Part shown: positions 16,051 through 26,000 of the stretch, piece by piece
Numbering within the stretch: the stretch's first letter is position 1
How the letters are laid out: the number at the start of each line of letters is the position of its first letter
DNA from: Faecalibacterium sp. UBA1819
Lineage (GTDB): Bacteria; Bacillota; Clostridia; Oscillospirales; Ruminococcaceae
Length of the DNA stretch: 64,000 nucleotides
NCBI GenBank assembly: GCA_002315015.1
Contig: DCEX01000029.1
Span: 101,672-165,671, forward strand
Reading direction: 5' to 3'
Position numbers and translations under genes: made by a program
Notes under the pieces: model-generated
Database searches by the model: none
Seen by the model: the letters and a program-made list of their open reading frames with translations, nothing else
What the model was told of the DNA's origin: nothing

Positions 16051-16407
16051 TTATACGTCAAATTCCGGCGTTACATCCTCGCCGTCTGCCCAAAGGTGTT
16101 CCAAATCGTAAAAATCGCGTGCTTCGGGCGTAAACACATGCACAATGACACTGGCGTAATCCAAGATAAACCAGTTCTTGGTGTGAAAGCCTTCTGTCCG
16201 CAAAGGCAGTGTTTCAAAATTTTCCTTCATTTTGAACTCGACTTCTTCGGCAAGGCTTTTCACATGGGTGCTGGAAGTACCCGACGCAATCACAAAATAA
16301 TCGGCCATTACCGTCAGGTCATGCACACGCAAAACCTTCAAGCGGCTCGCCTTTTTATCGTCTAAAATTTTGGCAATCTCCATTGCCAACGCCTTTGGCT
16401 CCATCAT
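16051..16407 (-). CDS. rsfS: Ribosome silencing factor RsfS
   Basis: RsfS (about 118 aa) binds ribosomal protein L14 and blocks subunit joining when nutrients fall. The family signatures KASRLKVLRVHDLTVMADYF and IASGTSSTHVKSLAEEVE are intact, as is the C-terminal HVFTPEARDFYDLEHLW. Translation can begin at either of two adjacent ATGs (16407 or 16404); AAGGAG fits both. The position between leuS and the LCP/nadD genes is usual for Clostridia. Confidence 0.95.
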   Translation of the reverse strand: MMEPKALAMEIAKILDDKKASRLKVLRVHDLTVMADYFVIASGTSSTHVKSLAEEVEFKMKENFETLPLRTEGFHTKNWFILDYASVIVHVFTPEARDFYDLEHLWADGEDVTPEFDV

Positions 16408-16429
16408 AACAACTCCTTTTGAATCCTCA

Positions 16430-17962
16430 TTATGCTGCATTCGCCGTTGAAACGCTTTCGGGGGTCGGCTCGGGCTGTTGCTCCACCGTACCATTATCAG
16501 CCACCTGCTTCATCTCACCGGGAACAACCGGCTCGGTAATGCCGTTCAAACCTGCGATATTCAGCATTTCCAAGCCTACCGGTGCTTCGGCCGGACGGAA
16601 ATATTGGTTGAGGAAATCTGCCGTTTCCTGCGGGGCAATGAGCACCACCTGGCTGCTGCCGTAGTACGCACTCTGGTTGAGAATGCACGGCAGGGTCCCC
16701 ATCAAAATATTTTCATTGGGCACTCCCATCACGCTGACGCCCAAAGCGGCACACTCAATCGGATTGATGTCTGTTTCAATATATTGCAGGAAGAACGGCA
16801 TCAGCTTGACCATCTCCTGCCAAGACATCGTGCGCATATAGTTAAACAGCGCCGAATAAAAGATTTTTTGGTTATTCAAACGGTCGATATCGCCGCGGTT
16901 CATGCCCTCGGCCTTTCTGGCACGCAGGAAAAACTCCAAGTCGTAGCCTTTCAAATTGTGTACACCGGCCGGAAGCTGATAAGCGAGATTGCCGTTATCG
17001 TCATACTCCACGATGTCATACGGAATGTTCACGGGAATTCCCGTTCCGCCGCCGAAGACATCGACCATGCTGCGAAGGCTCTCCATGTCAATTGTAACCC
17101 AGTGATCCACCGGCAGCTGGAACACTTCGTTGAACACTTCTACAATATTCTGCACCTTATTATCCTTGTTGGGGCCATGCGCGTAAACGCCGTTGATTTT
17201 GCCCGTACCGCCGGTGTTAAAATTGTCGCCCATAAAGCTGTCACGCGGCACTTGCAGCATCTTAATGGTCTGTGCTTTTTTATCATATTGCAGATACATA
17301 ATCATATCTGCCTGCGGGTTTTCCTTGCTGCGCTGTACTTCCTCCGAATCGCTTTCGGTGTAGTCTAAGCCCAACACAAGAATATTCATTTGATCTTCCG
17401 TCAATTCGGGCGGCGTTTCCACCGCCAAATTGTTTACCACACTTTCATTTCCCGCATTCAGCATCGTAGAAACATACAGGTAAAGGCCGCCCAATCCCAG
17501 CAAAACAACCCCCAGCATCAAGCTTAAAATAATAGCGAGCACCTTAATGGCGGATACCTTTTTCTTAGGTGCAGGTTTTCTGCCCGCATAACCACCCGCC
17601 GACGGGCGCTGCGCAGCTGAAGCCGGCACAGCATTTTGCATACGCTCAGAAGCATTATAAGTGCGATTTCCCGCCGATGCACTCGAAGGGCTTGCAGGAT
17701 AGCTTCCCGGTGTGCGATTTCCGTTTGCGCGGTATAAGCTGCTTTGCATTCCCTGCACAGCGGCACCGTTGGGCCGTCTTGTGCTTGCCGTATATAAACT
17801 GCTGCTTGCCCTTTGCTGCGGCGGTCTTTGCGTTGTTTGCGGCCTTGCCGCATACGTTGATTGACCGGCGCGCTGCGCGGGCCTCGGCATACTTCCTCGG
17901 GGTGCTGATGCCGCACGCTTTGCGCGGGAAACATCAATGCTTCGGGAATGGGGTGTTCTCAA
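16430..17962 (-). CDS. LCP family protein (LytR-CpsA-Psr), copy 1
   Basis: LCP enzymes transfer teichoic acid or other glycopolymers from lipid carriers onto peptidoglycan outside the membrane. The product (about 510 aa) has a basic, Arg/Ala/Gln-rich cytoplasmic tail of about 150 residues and one transmembrane helix (KVLAIILSLMLGVVLLGLGG). The extracellular LCP domain shows LVLGLDYTES, LQVPRDSFM, KINGVYAHG, VDVFGGGTGIPV and FLRARKAEGM. The usual Arg of the RxD motif is replaced (PQADMIMY). The best start is TTG at 17962-17960, directly after AAAAGGAGG. It lies 22 bp upstream of rsfS and is paralogous to the next gene. Confidence 0.88.
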   Translation of the reverse strand: MRTPHSRSIDVSRAKRAASAPRGSMPRPAQRAGQSTYAARPQTTQRPPQQRASSSLYTASTRRPNGAAVQGMQSSLYRANGNRTPGSYPASPSSASAGNRTYNASERMQNAVPASAAQRPSAGGYAGRKPAPKKKVSAIKVLAIILSLMLGVVLLGLGGLYLYVSTMLNAGNESVVNNLAVETPPELTEDQMNILVLGLDYTESDSEEVQRSKENPQADMIMYLQYDKKAQTIKMLQVPRDSFMGDNFNTGGTGKINGVYAHGPNKDNKVQNIVEVFNEVFQLPVDHWVTIDMESLRSMVDVFGGGTGIPVNIPYDIVEYDDNGNLAYQLPAGVHNLKGYDLEFFLRARKAEGMNRGDIDRLNNQKIFYSALFNYMRTMSWQEMVKLMPFFLQYIETDINPIECAALGVSVMGVPNENILMGTLPCILNQSAYYGSSQVVLIAPQETADFLNQYFRPAEAPVGLEMLNIAGLNGITEPVVPGEMKQVADNGTVEQQPEPTPESVSTANAA

Positions 17963-18054
17963 ATTGCGACGCCTCCTTTTAAGCGGCTGTTTGTCCAAGG
18001 CAGCAGCTCAGGAAAGCTGACGCTGCACGGTCTTTTTCTGCTGATCGGTTGTCT

Positions 18055-19923
18055 TTAAGCCGCTTGCTGCGTAGTATCCTGCACCGCTGTTGACTGCGAC
18101 GTGCTTTGTGCAGGCTGTGTAGCTGCTTGATTGTCAATGGTTTGCGCCCCTTCTTCCACCATGCCGTCTGCCGTCACATGGCTCATGGTTCCCTCGCTGA
18201 CGCCGCCCCACTGCGACGGATCGCCATAGGTGGGAATATTGAGCAAGGAAGCGTCCACAGGCGCATCCGGCGCACGGAAATAACGGTTGAGGAAATCGGC
18301 TGTTTCCTGAACGGGCAAAATGGTAATGTCATTGCCCGGAGAATAAGTTACCTGGGTACCGTATACCGGCAAACGCCCCATGACAATATTTTCATCGGGA
18401 ATGCCCCCGGACAAGAACTGAAGGCCGAGCGCAATACAGGTATCCATGGGCATATTGGTGCTGATATACTTCACGCATACCGGCATAATTTTAATCATTT
18501 CCGCAACGCTCATGGTACGGACATATTTAAACAGTGCTGAATAGAAATACTTTTGGTTTTCCAGTCGGTCATAGTCACTGCGTTCCATGCCCGGGCCTTT
18601 GCGGCACCGCAGGAAAAACTCCAGCGCATCGCCGTTCAAGGTTTGCCAGCCCTGCTCCAAATAGCTGCCGTCATAACTCAGCGTTTTGGGAACATAGACT
18701 TCCAAACCGGCGCCGCCGCCGAAGGTATCGACAAACTCCGTCAATGCCTCCATCTTTATGGTAATATAATAGTCCACAGGAAGCTTGAACATGTCATAAA
18801 TTACATCTGCTAAGTTCTGAACTTTATTCACGCTGTCCGAACCAAAGGAATAAAGCGCATTGATTTTTGCCGAGTTTGCCGTCTGTTCCGGGCGGGAAAC
18901 AAAAATATCGCGCGGAATTTGCAGCATCTTCAGCGTCTGCGCGTCCTTGTCGAACTGGCAATAAAGAATCATGTCGGTGAGCATTGTATTCTCGTTGCGC
19001 TCGACGGCATCTTCCTCCATGTAGTCCATGCCGAGCACCAAAAAGTTAATTTGGCTCTCCGCAAGCTCGGGCGGTGTCATAGTTTCGGTGCGCGTCAGCT
19101 CACCGCCTTCGCCTTTTGTCTGGAACATCTGCGACAGATACAAATAAAGGCCGCCGACCACAAACACAACCACAGCCAGCATAGCCGCCAAAACGGAAAA
19201 AACCACCTTTTTTACATTCGGTTTTTTTGCCTTTTTTGTCTGCTGTGCCTTCTGTTGGCTGGCAAGGCGCGAAAGGGCCTCTGATTCGGTCTGCCACCCG
19301 GCGGATGATTGCGCGGGTGCTCGGCGCTGTGCAGCAGCCATCTGCTGCGTTTGCGTCAATTGCTGGGTCTGTGAGGCCTGCTGCGGCATTCCCGCAGCGG
19401 TGTGAGCTGTATGAGCGGTATGAGCCGTATTGCCTGCTGCCCCGGGCTGCTGAGGCCTACGCCGCATAATATCCTGCACCGGAATATCAAACGCGGCCGT
19501 CTCCACGTTTGCCGCGGGCGGATTGACGCGCGGCATTCCGGCGGCATCCGTAGCGCCCTGTGCAGCAGGCCGCGCACTTTGCGGGCTGCGAGCAATGTTT
19601 TGCCCCGTTGTTTCCGGCTGAGCGGATGCCATAGCAGGTACGGCAGGCTGCTCAAGCGGGCGCTCTTTGGGTATGGCAATCGAGTCGGAAGTGTTTTCGC
19701 GGAACAAGTCGTAGCGAATCACTTCTCCGGTTGCGCCACGCATCATCGCTTGCTGCTGCAAGGCCTGGCGGCGAAGCTCGATGGTTCTCTGCTGCTCTTC
19801 CGAGGCCATGCGCTGTTTTTGTGCCTGTGCGGCACGCTGCGCACGGCGCAGAGCGGCAAGCTCCGGCACCTCATGACGTTTCGCGCGTGAAATATCAATA
19901 TTTCGAGGCGCTCTCGGGCTCAT
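18055..19923 (-). CDS. LCP family protein (LytR-CpsA-Psr), copy 2
   Basis: The product (about 622 aa) shares the layout of copy 1 but has a far longer cytoplasmic tail of about 245 residues, rich in Gln, Ala and Arg. Its opening (SPRAPRNIDISRAKR) parallels copy 1 (RTPHSRSIDVSRAKR). One transmembrane helix (VVFSVLAAMLAVVVFVVGG) leads to an LCP domain with LVLGMDYMEED, LQIPRDIFV, KINALYSFG, VDTFGGGAGLEV and FLRCRKGPGM. Here too the Arg before the catalytic-region Asp is absent (NTMLTDMI). A threonine/glutamine-rich tail closes the protein. The ATG at 19923 follows a G6 run and overlaps the end of the nadD-yqeK gene by 29 bp. Confidence 0.88.
   Translation of the reverse strand: MSPRAPRNIDISRAKRHEVPELAALRRAQRAAQAQKQRMASEEQQRTIELRRQALQQQAMMRGATGEVIRYDLFRENTSDSIAIPKERPLEQPAVPAMASAQPETTGQNIARSPQSARPAAQGATDAAGMPRVNPPAANVETAAFDIPVQDIMRRRPQQPGAAGNTAHTAHTAHTAAGMPQQASQTQQLTQTQQMAAAQRRAPAQSSAGWQTESEALSRLASQQKAQQTKKAKKPNVKKVVFSVLAAMLAVVVFVVGGLYLYLSQMFQTKGEGGELTRTETMTPPELAESQINFLVLGMDYMEEDAVERNENTMLTDMILYCQFDKDAQTLKMLQIPRDIFVSRPEQTANSAKINALYSFGSDSVNKVQNLADVIYDMFKLPVDYYITIKMEALTEFVDTFGGGAGLEVYVPKTLSYDGSYLEQGWQTLNGDALEFFLRCRKGPGMERSDYDRLENQKYFYSALFKYVRTMSVAEMIKIMPVCVKYISTNMPMDTCIALGLQFLSGGIPDENIVMGRLPVYGTQVTYSPGNDITILPVQETADFLNRYFRAPDAPVDASLLNIPTYGDPSQWGGVSEGTMSHVTADGMVEEGAQTIDNQAATQPAQSTSQSTAVQDTTQQAA
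19400..19431 (-). repeat. 9-bp tandem repeat inside LCP copy 2
   Basis: Three to three and a half copies of GTATGAGCN (plus-strand sense) encode a Thr-Ala-His repeat in the cytoplasmic tail of LCP copy 2. It is in frame and likely length-variable by slippage. Confidence 0.75.
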
Positions 19924-21118
19924 GACAAATCCCCCCATACAATTGCTTTTTCATATCCTTGTATGCCAGCAGGCTTTGCTCATCCACCGGTCGATTGCAC
20001 TGCAAAAGCCATTCAATCGACATTCCCAAACCGCAAAAATAGCCGTCGTCTAAATTTTCCATCACTTTTTGACGTAAAAAGGCCACTTGTGGATAGCTTC
20101 TTTCTTCGCTGACCATATCGGCCATATAAATAATTTTGTCAAGCTTTGTCATACCCGGTTTTCCGGCGGTATGATTCGCAATGGCAGACAAAATTTCGGC
20201 ATCGTCTACGCCGTAATCCCGCTGAGCCAACACAGCTGCCGCGCCGCCGTGCCAAATCACCGACGCACGCGAAGCCGCATAATTGCTAATTATATCATTT
20301 CCTTTTAAAATCTGCAACAGAGATTCACTTGGCATCTCTTTGGCAATGTCATGCAAAAGCGCGGCAAGCGCGGCTTTTTGAGGGTCCACACCGTTTTTTT
20401 CAGCCAGCTTTACCGCCATTTTTTCCACATTCAGCGTATGCTGAAAGCGCTTTTTGCTCAGCGTTCGCTGGGCCAGCTCGCGCGCGTCCTTCAGTGAAAT
20501 CATGCACAACCTCTTTTCTTTTTGATACAATCCATGCGCTGCAATATAGCTTTGCACTTCTCCGGGCAGATAACAGGAAACGTCTTGTCCGCCGTACAGC
20601 CTTTCTCTCAGCTGGGCGCTGGAAAGCTCAATCGGCGGCGCATCCACTAAAATCACCTGCGCCCCTTCGCTTTGAAGCACCTGTGCCATATGCATCAGCT
20701 CTGCACTGTCGCCGTCTTTTCTGCTTTGGACCACCAGCGTGGCCATGCGCAGAATTTCGCGGTAATCTTTCCAAGTTTGAAAGCTTAAAAGCATATCGCT
20801 GCCCAGCGCCAAATAAATCTCCGCGTCGGGAAAGCGCGCGCAAAACGTGCGTAAAGTGTCCACAGTATAGCTTTTTCCCGCGCGGCGAATTTCGGTGTCG
20901 TCCACTGTAACGTGCTGCGCCACGGACAAAAAGCAGCGGCACATTGCAAGGCGGTGTTCCGGGGCCGTTGCGCTGGCCGCTTTGTGGGGCGGCAGCCCGG
21001 CCGGCTCGATGAAAACCTGTGCCGGGTGCAGCTCTTTTACCGCCGCCCTCAGCAGGTTCATATGTCCGTTATGGGGCGGGTCAAACGTTCCCCCATACAA
21101 AAGTATCCGCTGCTTCAT
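19895..21118 (-). CDS. nadD: NadD-YqeK fusion: nicotinate-nucleotide adenylyltransferase plus HD-domain nucleotide hydrolase
   Basis: One continuous 407-residue frame holds two normally separate proteins. Residues 1-200 are NadD, which makes deamido-NAD from NaMN and ATP, with YGGTFDPPHNGH (8-19) and ELSSAQLRERL near 164-174. Residues about 206-407 are a YqeK HD domain: FQHTLN (His227), LLHDIAKEM (His256-Asp257), WHGG and NHTAGKPGM. YqeK proteins split diadenosine tetraphosphate symmetrically. In B. subtilis nadD and yqeK are neighbours but separate. No frameshift sign is present, and an internal Met206 could allow separate YqeK translation. It overlaps yhbY by 4 bp (ATGA). Confidence 0.93.
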   Translation of the reverse strand: MKQRILLYGGTFDPPHNGHMNLLRAAVKELHPAQVFIEPAGLPPHKAASATAPEHRLAMCRCFLSVAQHVTVDDTEIRRAGKSYTVDTLRTFCARFPDAEIYLALGSDMLLSFQTWKDYREILRMATLVVQSRKDGDSAELMHMAQVLQSEGAQVILVDAPPIELSSAQLRERLYGGQDVSCYLPGEVQSYIAAHGLYQKEKRLCMISLKDARELAQRTLSKKRFQHTLNVEKMAVKLAEKNGVDPQKAALAALLHDIAKEMPSESLLQILKGNDIISNYAASRASVIWHGGAAAVLAQRDYGVDDAEILSAIANHTAGKPGMTKLDKIIYMADMVSEERSYPQVAFLRQKVMENLDDGYFCGLGMSIEWLLQCNRPVDEQSLLAYKDMKKQLYGGICHEPESASKY

Positions 21119-21414
21119 TTGCGCAAAAGGTCGGCATATTTGCTGTCTTTTTTCTTTTGCAGATACAGCACAAATTTGGAGCCGATTACCTGAACACAGT
21201 CAGCGCCCGTTTTTTCCGCCAAGATTTCGGCGGCCTCTCGGGGACTGTACGGGCTGTTTTCCAATACGCGCATTTTAATCAGTTCACGCGCGGCCAAACA
21301 TTCAGCAGTGCTTTTGACAAGCGCCTCGTCGATTTCTCCTTTTCCTACTTGAAATACGACATCCAAGCTTTGGGCATGTTTGCGCAAAACAGCGCGCTGT
21401 TTACTCGTTAACAT
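21115..21414 (-). CDS. yhbY: YhbY family RNA-binding protein (CRM domain)
   Basis: A 99-residue single CRM-domain protein that associates with pre-50S particles in other bacteria. It has the family opening LTSKQRAVLRKHAQSL, the GKGEIDEAL loop (GxxG-type) and the C-terminal GSKFVLYLQKK. It is coupled to nadD-yqeK (4-bp overlap) and overlaps the end of rdgB by 14 bp. Confidence 0.94.
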   Translation of the reverse strand: MLTSKQRAVLRKHAQSLDVVFQVGKGEIDEALVKSTAECLAARELIKMRVLENSPYSPREAAEILAEKTGADCVQVIGSKFVLYLQKKKDSKYADLLRK

Positions 21415-22057
21415 TCGTTTGCTCCTTCTGGTTTGTTTTCTGATTCAGCAAGTTCGGCAGCTCCTGCTCCATTTTCATCAGAGCTGCACCGCGGTGGCTG
21501 ATGGCATCCTTTTGCTGTGCCGTCAGCTGCGCATAAGTGAACTGTTCTTTATTTTCCAAGTCTTTTCCGACAAAAACCGGAATAAACAGCGGGTCGTAGC
21601 CAAAGCCGTTTATTCCTTGGGGCTCAAAAGCGATGCTGCCGGGGCATTCCCCCTCCCAAACCGCTTCGGTTCCGTCGGGAAACACCACGCAAATGGCGCT
21701 GACAAAACGTGCGCCGCGCTGCGCTTTGGGAACACTTTGCATCTCTTGCAGCAGTTTATCATTATTGGCATCATCATCGCCGTGATGGCCGCAAAAACGC
21801 GCCGAGTACACGCCCGGTGCACCGTTTAAGGCGTTCACGCAAAGGCCGGAATCATCGGCAATCGCAGCTTTTCCGCTGGCATTTGCAATAGCCCTTGCCT
21901 TGATGGCGGCATTCTCGGCAAATGTGGTGCCGGTCTCCTCCGGCTCCAGTGCAATTCCCGCCTCCTTTTGAGAGAGGACGGTATGTCCCATTCGGCCTAA
22001 AATGCGCCGCATTTCTTCCAGCTTATGTGCGTTGTTTGTGGCTGCAATCCATTCCAT
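21401..22057 (-). CDS. rdgB: XTP/dITP diphosphatase (RdgB/HAM1)
   Basis: A house-cleaning enzyme that hydrolyses non-canonical purine nucleotides to the monophosphate. The product (218 aa) opens with MEWIAATNNAHKLEEM and carries EETGTTFAENAAIKA, the catalytic DDSGLCVNALNGAPGVYSAR and a C-terminal SHRGAALMK. The ATG at 22057 follows GAGGG; the longer frame to 22138 lacks a ribosome binding site. It is the probable first gene of the rdgB-yhbY-nadD/yqeK-LCP-LCP-rsfS-leuS cluster. A possible TATAGT -10 lies near 22085-22090. Confidence 0.94.
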   Translation of the reverse strand: MEWIAATNNAHKLEEMRRILGRMGHTVLSQKEAGIALEPEETGTTFAENAAIKARAIANASGKAAIADDSGLCVNALNGAPGVYSARFCGHHGDDDANNDKLLQEMQSVPKAQRGARFVSAICVVFPDGTEAVWEGECPGSIAFEPQGINGFGYDPLFIPVFVGKDLENKEQFTYAQLTAQQKDAISHRGAALMKMEQELPNLLNQKTNQKEQTNVNE

Positions 22058-22143
22058 TTCGATCCCTCGCTGTACTATGATACTATACAAATGTGAAAAT
22101 TTCATCATAAAAGCGCTTGTGCGCGCCATCCGTGTCATTCCGG

Positions 22144-23055
22144 TTACACTTCACGCAGGAACAAAGCGTCTACAAAGGCATCGGAATCAAAGGGCATTAA
22201 ATCGTCCATTTTTTCGCCCACACCCACAAAGCGCACCGGCAAGCCCAGCTTCTCTTTCACAGAAATCACCGCGCCGCCCTTGGCCGTGCCGTCCAGTTTT
22301 GTCAAAATGACGCCCGTCGCCCCGGCAGCCTCCACAAATTGGCGCGCTTGCTGGATAGCATTCTGGCCCGTGATGGCATCCAGCACCAGCAGGGTTTCAC
22401 AGCTGGCATTGGGACTTGCTTTGCGCACAACACGGCTGATTTTAGAAAGCTCGTCCATCAGATTTTTCTTGTTGTGCAAACGTCCTGCCGTATCGCAGAT
22501 AACAAGGTCGGTTCCTCTTGCGGCTGCGGCCTGCACCGCGTCAAAAATCACAGCGGCCGGGTCTGCGCCCTCTTTGTGCTTGATGATGGGGACATTGGCG
22601 CGCTGAGCCCAAATGTCGAGCTGTTCAGACGCAGCCGCGCGGAAGGTGTCGCCCGCCGCCAAAAGCACGCTTTTGCCCTCGCCGGTATACAGATGCGCCA
22701 GCTTGGCAATCGAGGTAGTTTTGCCCACGCCGTTGACGCCGATGACCAAAATTACTGCCGGCTTACCGGACAAGTCCATGGGGGTATCCACGGCCATGCG
22801 TTCTTTAATAATGCCTTTCAAAGCATCGAGTGCCTCCGCACCGGTTTTTAAGCGCTGCGCGCGCACACGGCGCTGAAGCTCCTGCACCAATTCCATGGCC
22901 ACATCCGCGCCGGTATCTGCCAGAATGAGCTGCTCCTCCAAATCATCGTACATTTCATCGTTGATTTCGCCCGCGTTAACCAGATTTCCAATCGTTCCGA
23001 AAATGCTGTCGCGCGTTTTTTTCAAGCTTTGACCCAGTTTTTCAAAAAATCCCAT
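22144..23055 (-). CDS. ftsY: Signal recognition particle receptor FtsY
   Basis: This 303-residue SRP GTPase docks ribosome-nascent chains at the membrane. The NG core is complete: a helical N domain (about 1-85), P-loop GVNGVGKTTSIAKLA, DTAGRLHNKKNLMDEL and the closing loop TKLDGTAKGG. It lacks the long acidic A domain of enterobacterial FtsY, as is usual for Firmicutes. It follows smc by 20 bp, the common rnc-smc-ftsY order. No ffh gene is present in this window. Confidence 0.96.
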   Translation of the reverse strand: MGFFEKLGQSLKKTRDSIFGTIGNLVNAGEINDEMYDDLEEQLILADTGADVAMELVQELQRRVRAQRLKTGAEALDALKGIIKERMAVDTPMDLSGKPAVILVIGVNGVGKTTSIAKLAHLYTGEGKSVLLAAGDTFRAAASEQLDIWAQRANVPIIKHKEGADPAAVIFDAVQAAAARGTDLVICDTAGRLHNKKNLMDELSKISRVVRKASPNASCETLLVLDAITGQNAIQQARQFVEAAGATGVILTKLDGTAKGGAVISVKEKLGLPVRFVGVGEKMDDLMPFDSDAFVDALFLREV

Positions 23056-23075
23056 ACGGTTTCACCTCATTCTTA

Positions 23076-26000
23076 TTATACCAGTGCAGCCTCGGCCTGC
23101 GCTACATCTAATTTCAATACTTTCGACACGCCGTCCTCCTGCATGGTCACACCATACAAAACATCGGCCTGTTCCATGGTACCGCGGCGGTGCGTAATGA
23201 CGACAAACTGTGTTTCGCGGCAGATGCGGCGCAGATACTGCGCATAACGCACGACGTTCACGTCGTCCAAGGCCGCCTCGATTTCGTCCATCACGCAGAA
23301 CGGCGACGGGTTGACCGCCAAAATCGCAAAGTAAATAGCAATGGCCACCAGCGCTTGCTCGCCGCCGGATAAGCTGGCAAGGTCTTTGATCACTTTGCCC
23401 GGCGGCGTCACCTCAATGCTGATGCCGCTGGAAAGCACATCGTTTTCATCGTCCAGATACAAGCGCGCGGAACCGCCGCCGAAAAGCAGCTGAAAAATAC
23501 GCCCAAAGTGCGTGTTGATTTCCGCAAAGCTTTTGGCAAACATTTCGCGCATTTCCGCACACAGCTGGGCAATCAATTCCAGCAGTTCGGCTTTGCTCTT
23601 TTCCACATCACCAACCTGCACGCGCAAAAACTCGTAGCGCTGCTTCACTTGCTCGTATTCCTCAATCGCCCCGACATTGACATTGCCCAGCGCCTTGATT
23701 TCCGCGCGCACCTGCGCCACCATCATGCGCAGCTCGGCAATCGACTCAAACGGCTGGCAAAGTGCTTCCGCCGCTTCCAAGCTCAGCTCGTATTCTTCCC
23801 AGAGCTTTGCAGCCGTTTGCTGATACTCGCTGTCCTTAGCCTGTTTTTGCTCCTCTAAGCGGGCAGCCTCTCGCGTGAGGGCTTCCTTTTCCCCGCTCAA
23901 GGTTCGCGCCTTTCGCGTTTGCTCGCTGATGGAGCCTTCCTTCTCCATGCGCTGCGATGCACACGCCGCAATCTCCTGCTCCTTTTGCTGAATATCCCGT
24001 CGGCCCTGCTCCACACTTTCGCGCACTCTTTCCATTTCTTTGGCCGTCTGCTCGTTTTCCTCGTGCAGCCGCGCAATCCCGGCTTTCAGCTCCTCGGCGC
24101 GCTGTGCCGCTTGCCCTGTTTGTGTATGCAAATGTTCCAGCGCAGTATCAATGCTTTCAATGTCGCGGTCTTTTGACAAAATTTCCAGCTTTAATGCCGA
24201 AAGTTCTTCCGAAAGAGCCGTGCGCTGTTTGAGGAAATCGGTGTCGTTGCCGACGATTTCTTTCAATTCCTGCTCCAACGCATTTGTTTTTTCTTCCAGC
24301 GCTTTCTTTCGCTCGGCATCGCTTTGCATCTGGCGGTCATGCTGTTCCAGCTTATCGCGGAGTGCTGAACATTCATTTTCTAATTGTTGACGGATTTGAT
24401 CCAGTTGAAGCAGTCCTGCGCGTACCCGGCGCATTTCGGCTTCGGCACGGATTTCGTCCGTCTGCGCCGTTGTTTGGCGCTGCTGTGCGCTTTCCAGCTG
24501 AGCTTTGAGCTGCGCCGTTTCCGCCTCGGCTTGCGCGGTTTGCTCGGCCGCCGTTTCCCGGCGCGCTTTCAAACGCTCCAGCTTTGCTTTCAGCTCGTCC
24601 ATTTCCTGCTTGCGGCTGAACAGTCCCGCCGAACGCTGCACACTGCCGCCCGTAAACGAACCGCCCGCATTGACTACTTGGCCGTCCACCGTTACCACAC
24701 GGTTTTTGTAATCGAGCATCTTTGCCACGCGCGCCGCCTCGTCAATGTCCTGTACAACTACAATGCGCCCCAGCAAATTGGACACCACCACGGAAAACTC
24801 CGGTTGAAAGTGCACTAAATCACACGCCAGCACCGCGCCCTGCGGCAGTCTTGATGCATCAAAATGAGCCGGCCGCACCGTATCAAGCGGCAAAAAGGTA
24901 GCGCGTCCTGCGCGCTCCGCTTTTAAGAATGCCATCGCCGCTTTGGCCGCCTGCTGATCCTCCACAACGATATTTTGCATCGCCGCGCCGAGCGCCGTTT
25001 CCACGGCGACTTCATAACCGCTCTGCACCGTTAAAATGGTAGAGACTGGGCCAAAAATGCCGCGCAGTCTTCTGTTTTGCACTGCCTTCATCACGCTTTT
25101 CACACTATAATGAAAGCCGTCGAGATTTTTTTCAAAATCCTGCAAGACGGAAAGACGCTGCGCCGCGTTTTCTTCCTCGCGGCGAATTTTTTCTTCTTCC
25201 TGACGGGCCTGCTGCTGCGCGTTGCTTTTTGCTTCCAGCTTTAATTCCAGCCCTCGCGCCACGTTGGTGCTCGTTTCCTTGCGCGCTTTGGCATCGTTCC
25301 ACATCGCCTGTGTATCTGCCGATTCTTCCTGCATCCGCGCTTGCACGCGCACATTTTCTTCCAGCTCTGCCCCGGCTGCGGCAAGACGTGTTTGTGCCGC
25401 GTCAAAAGCGCTTTGCTGCGCCGCTTGCTGCACTTTGACCGCCGTCATCTCCTGTGCAATGCCCGCCAGCTGCGCTTCCAGCGCTCCGCGCTTTTCTCCG
25501 CTGGCCAAACTGCTTTCCAAAATCTGCTGCAATTCTCCCGTCAAGCGGTGTTCCTGCTCATGCAAAAGTGCAAGAGCCTGCCGCACTTTTTCGCGCTCGG
25601 CACAGCGGCGCCCTTTCTCGGCTTGTGTCTGTTCGCTTGAGCGTCCCGCCGCTTCCAGTTCCTCGCGCATCTGCTGCGCGGCGGCGTCATTGTGCTGGCG
25701 GTTATTTTCCAGCACCGCCAAGCGTGCATCCGCGCCGGAAATGTCCTGCGTAATGGTGCGGATGTCTAAATTCAGCTGTTCCGCCTTTCGGTTTAACGCC
25801 TCAATTTCGGCGCGTACCTGCTCGGTTTGGGCGTCGGCCTCATCCATTTCTTTGGAAATTCGGTTATAATCCGCACGCGCAATTTCCAGCTTTCGCTGTT
25901 GGTCGCGCAGCGCCTCCCGCGCTTTGTGTACGGTGTCCACCCAAAGGGTTACTTCCAGCTGTTTGCGGCGCTCGGCCATTTGAATAAAGCGGTGCGCCTT

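Noticed and set aside
22064..22143. Promoter for rdgB (TATAGT near 22085-22090)
   Set aside because: The -35 region matches poorly (TTATGA-like), so it was mentioned in the rdgB entry but not listed as a separate site.
24384..25869. Large open frames opposite smc
   Set aside because: They are antisense shadows created by the GC-rich codons of smc and have no start signals or recognisable protein motifs.
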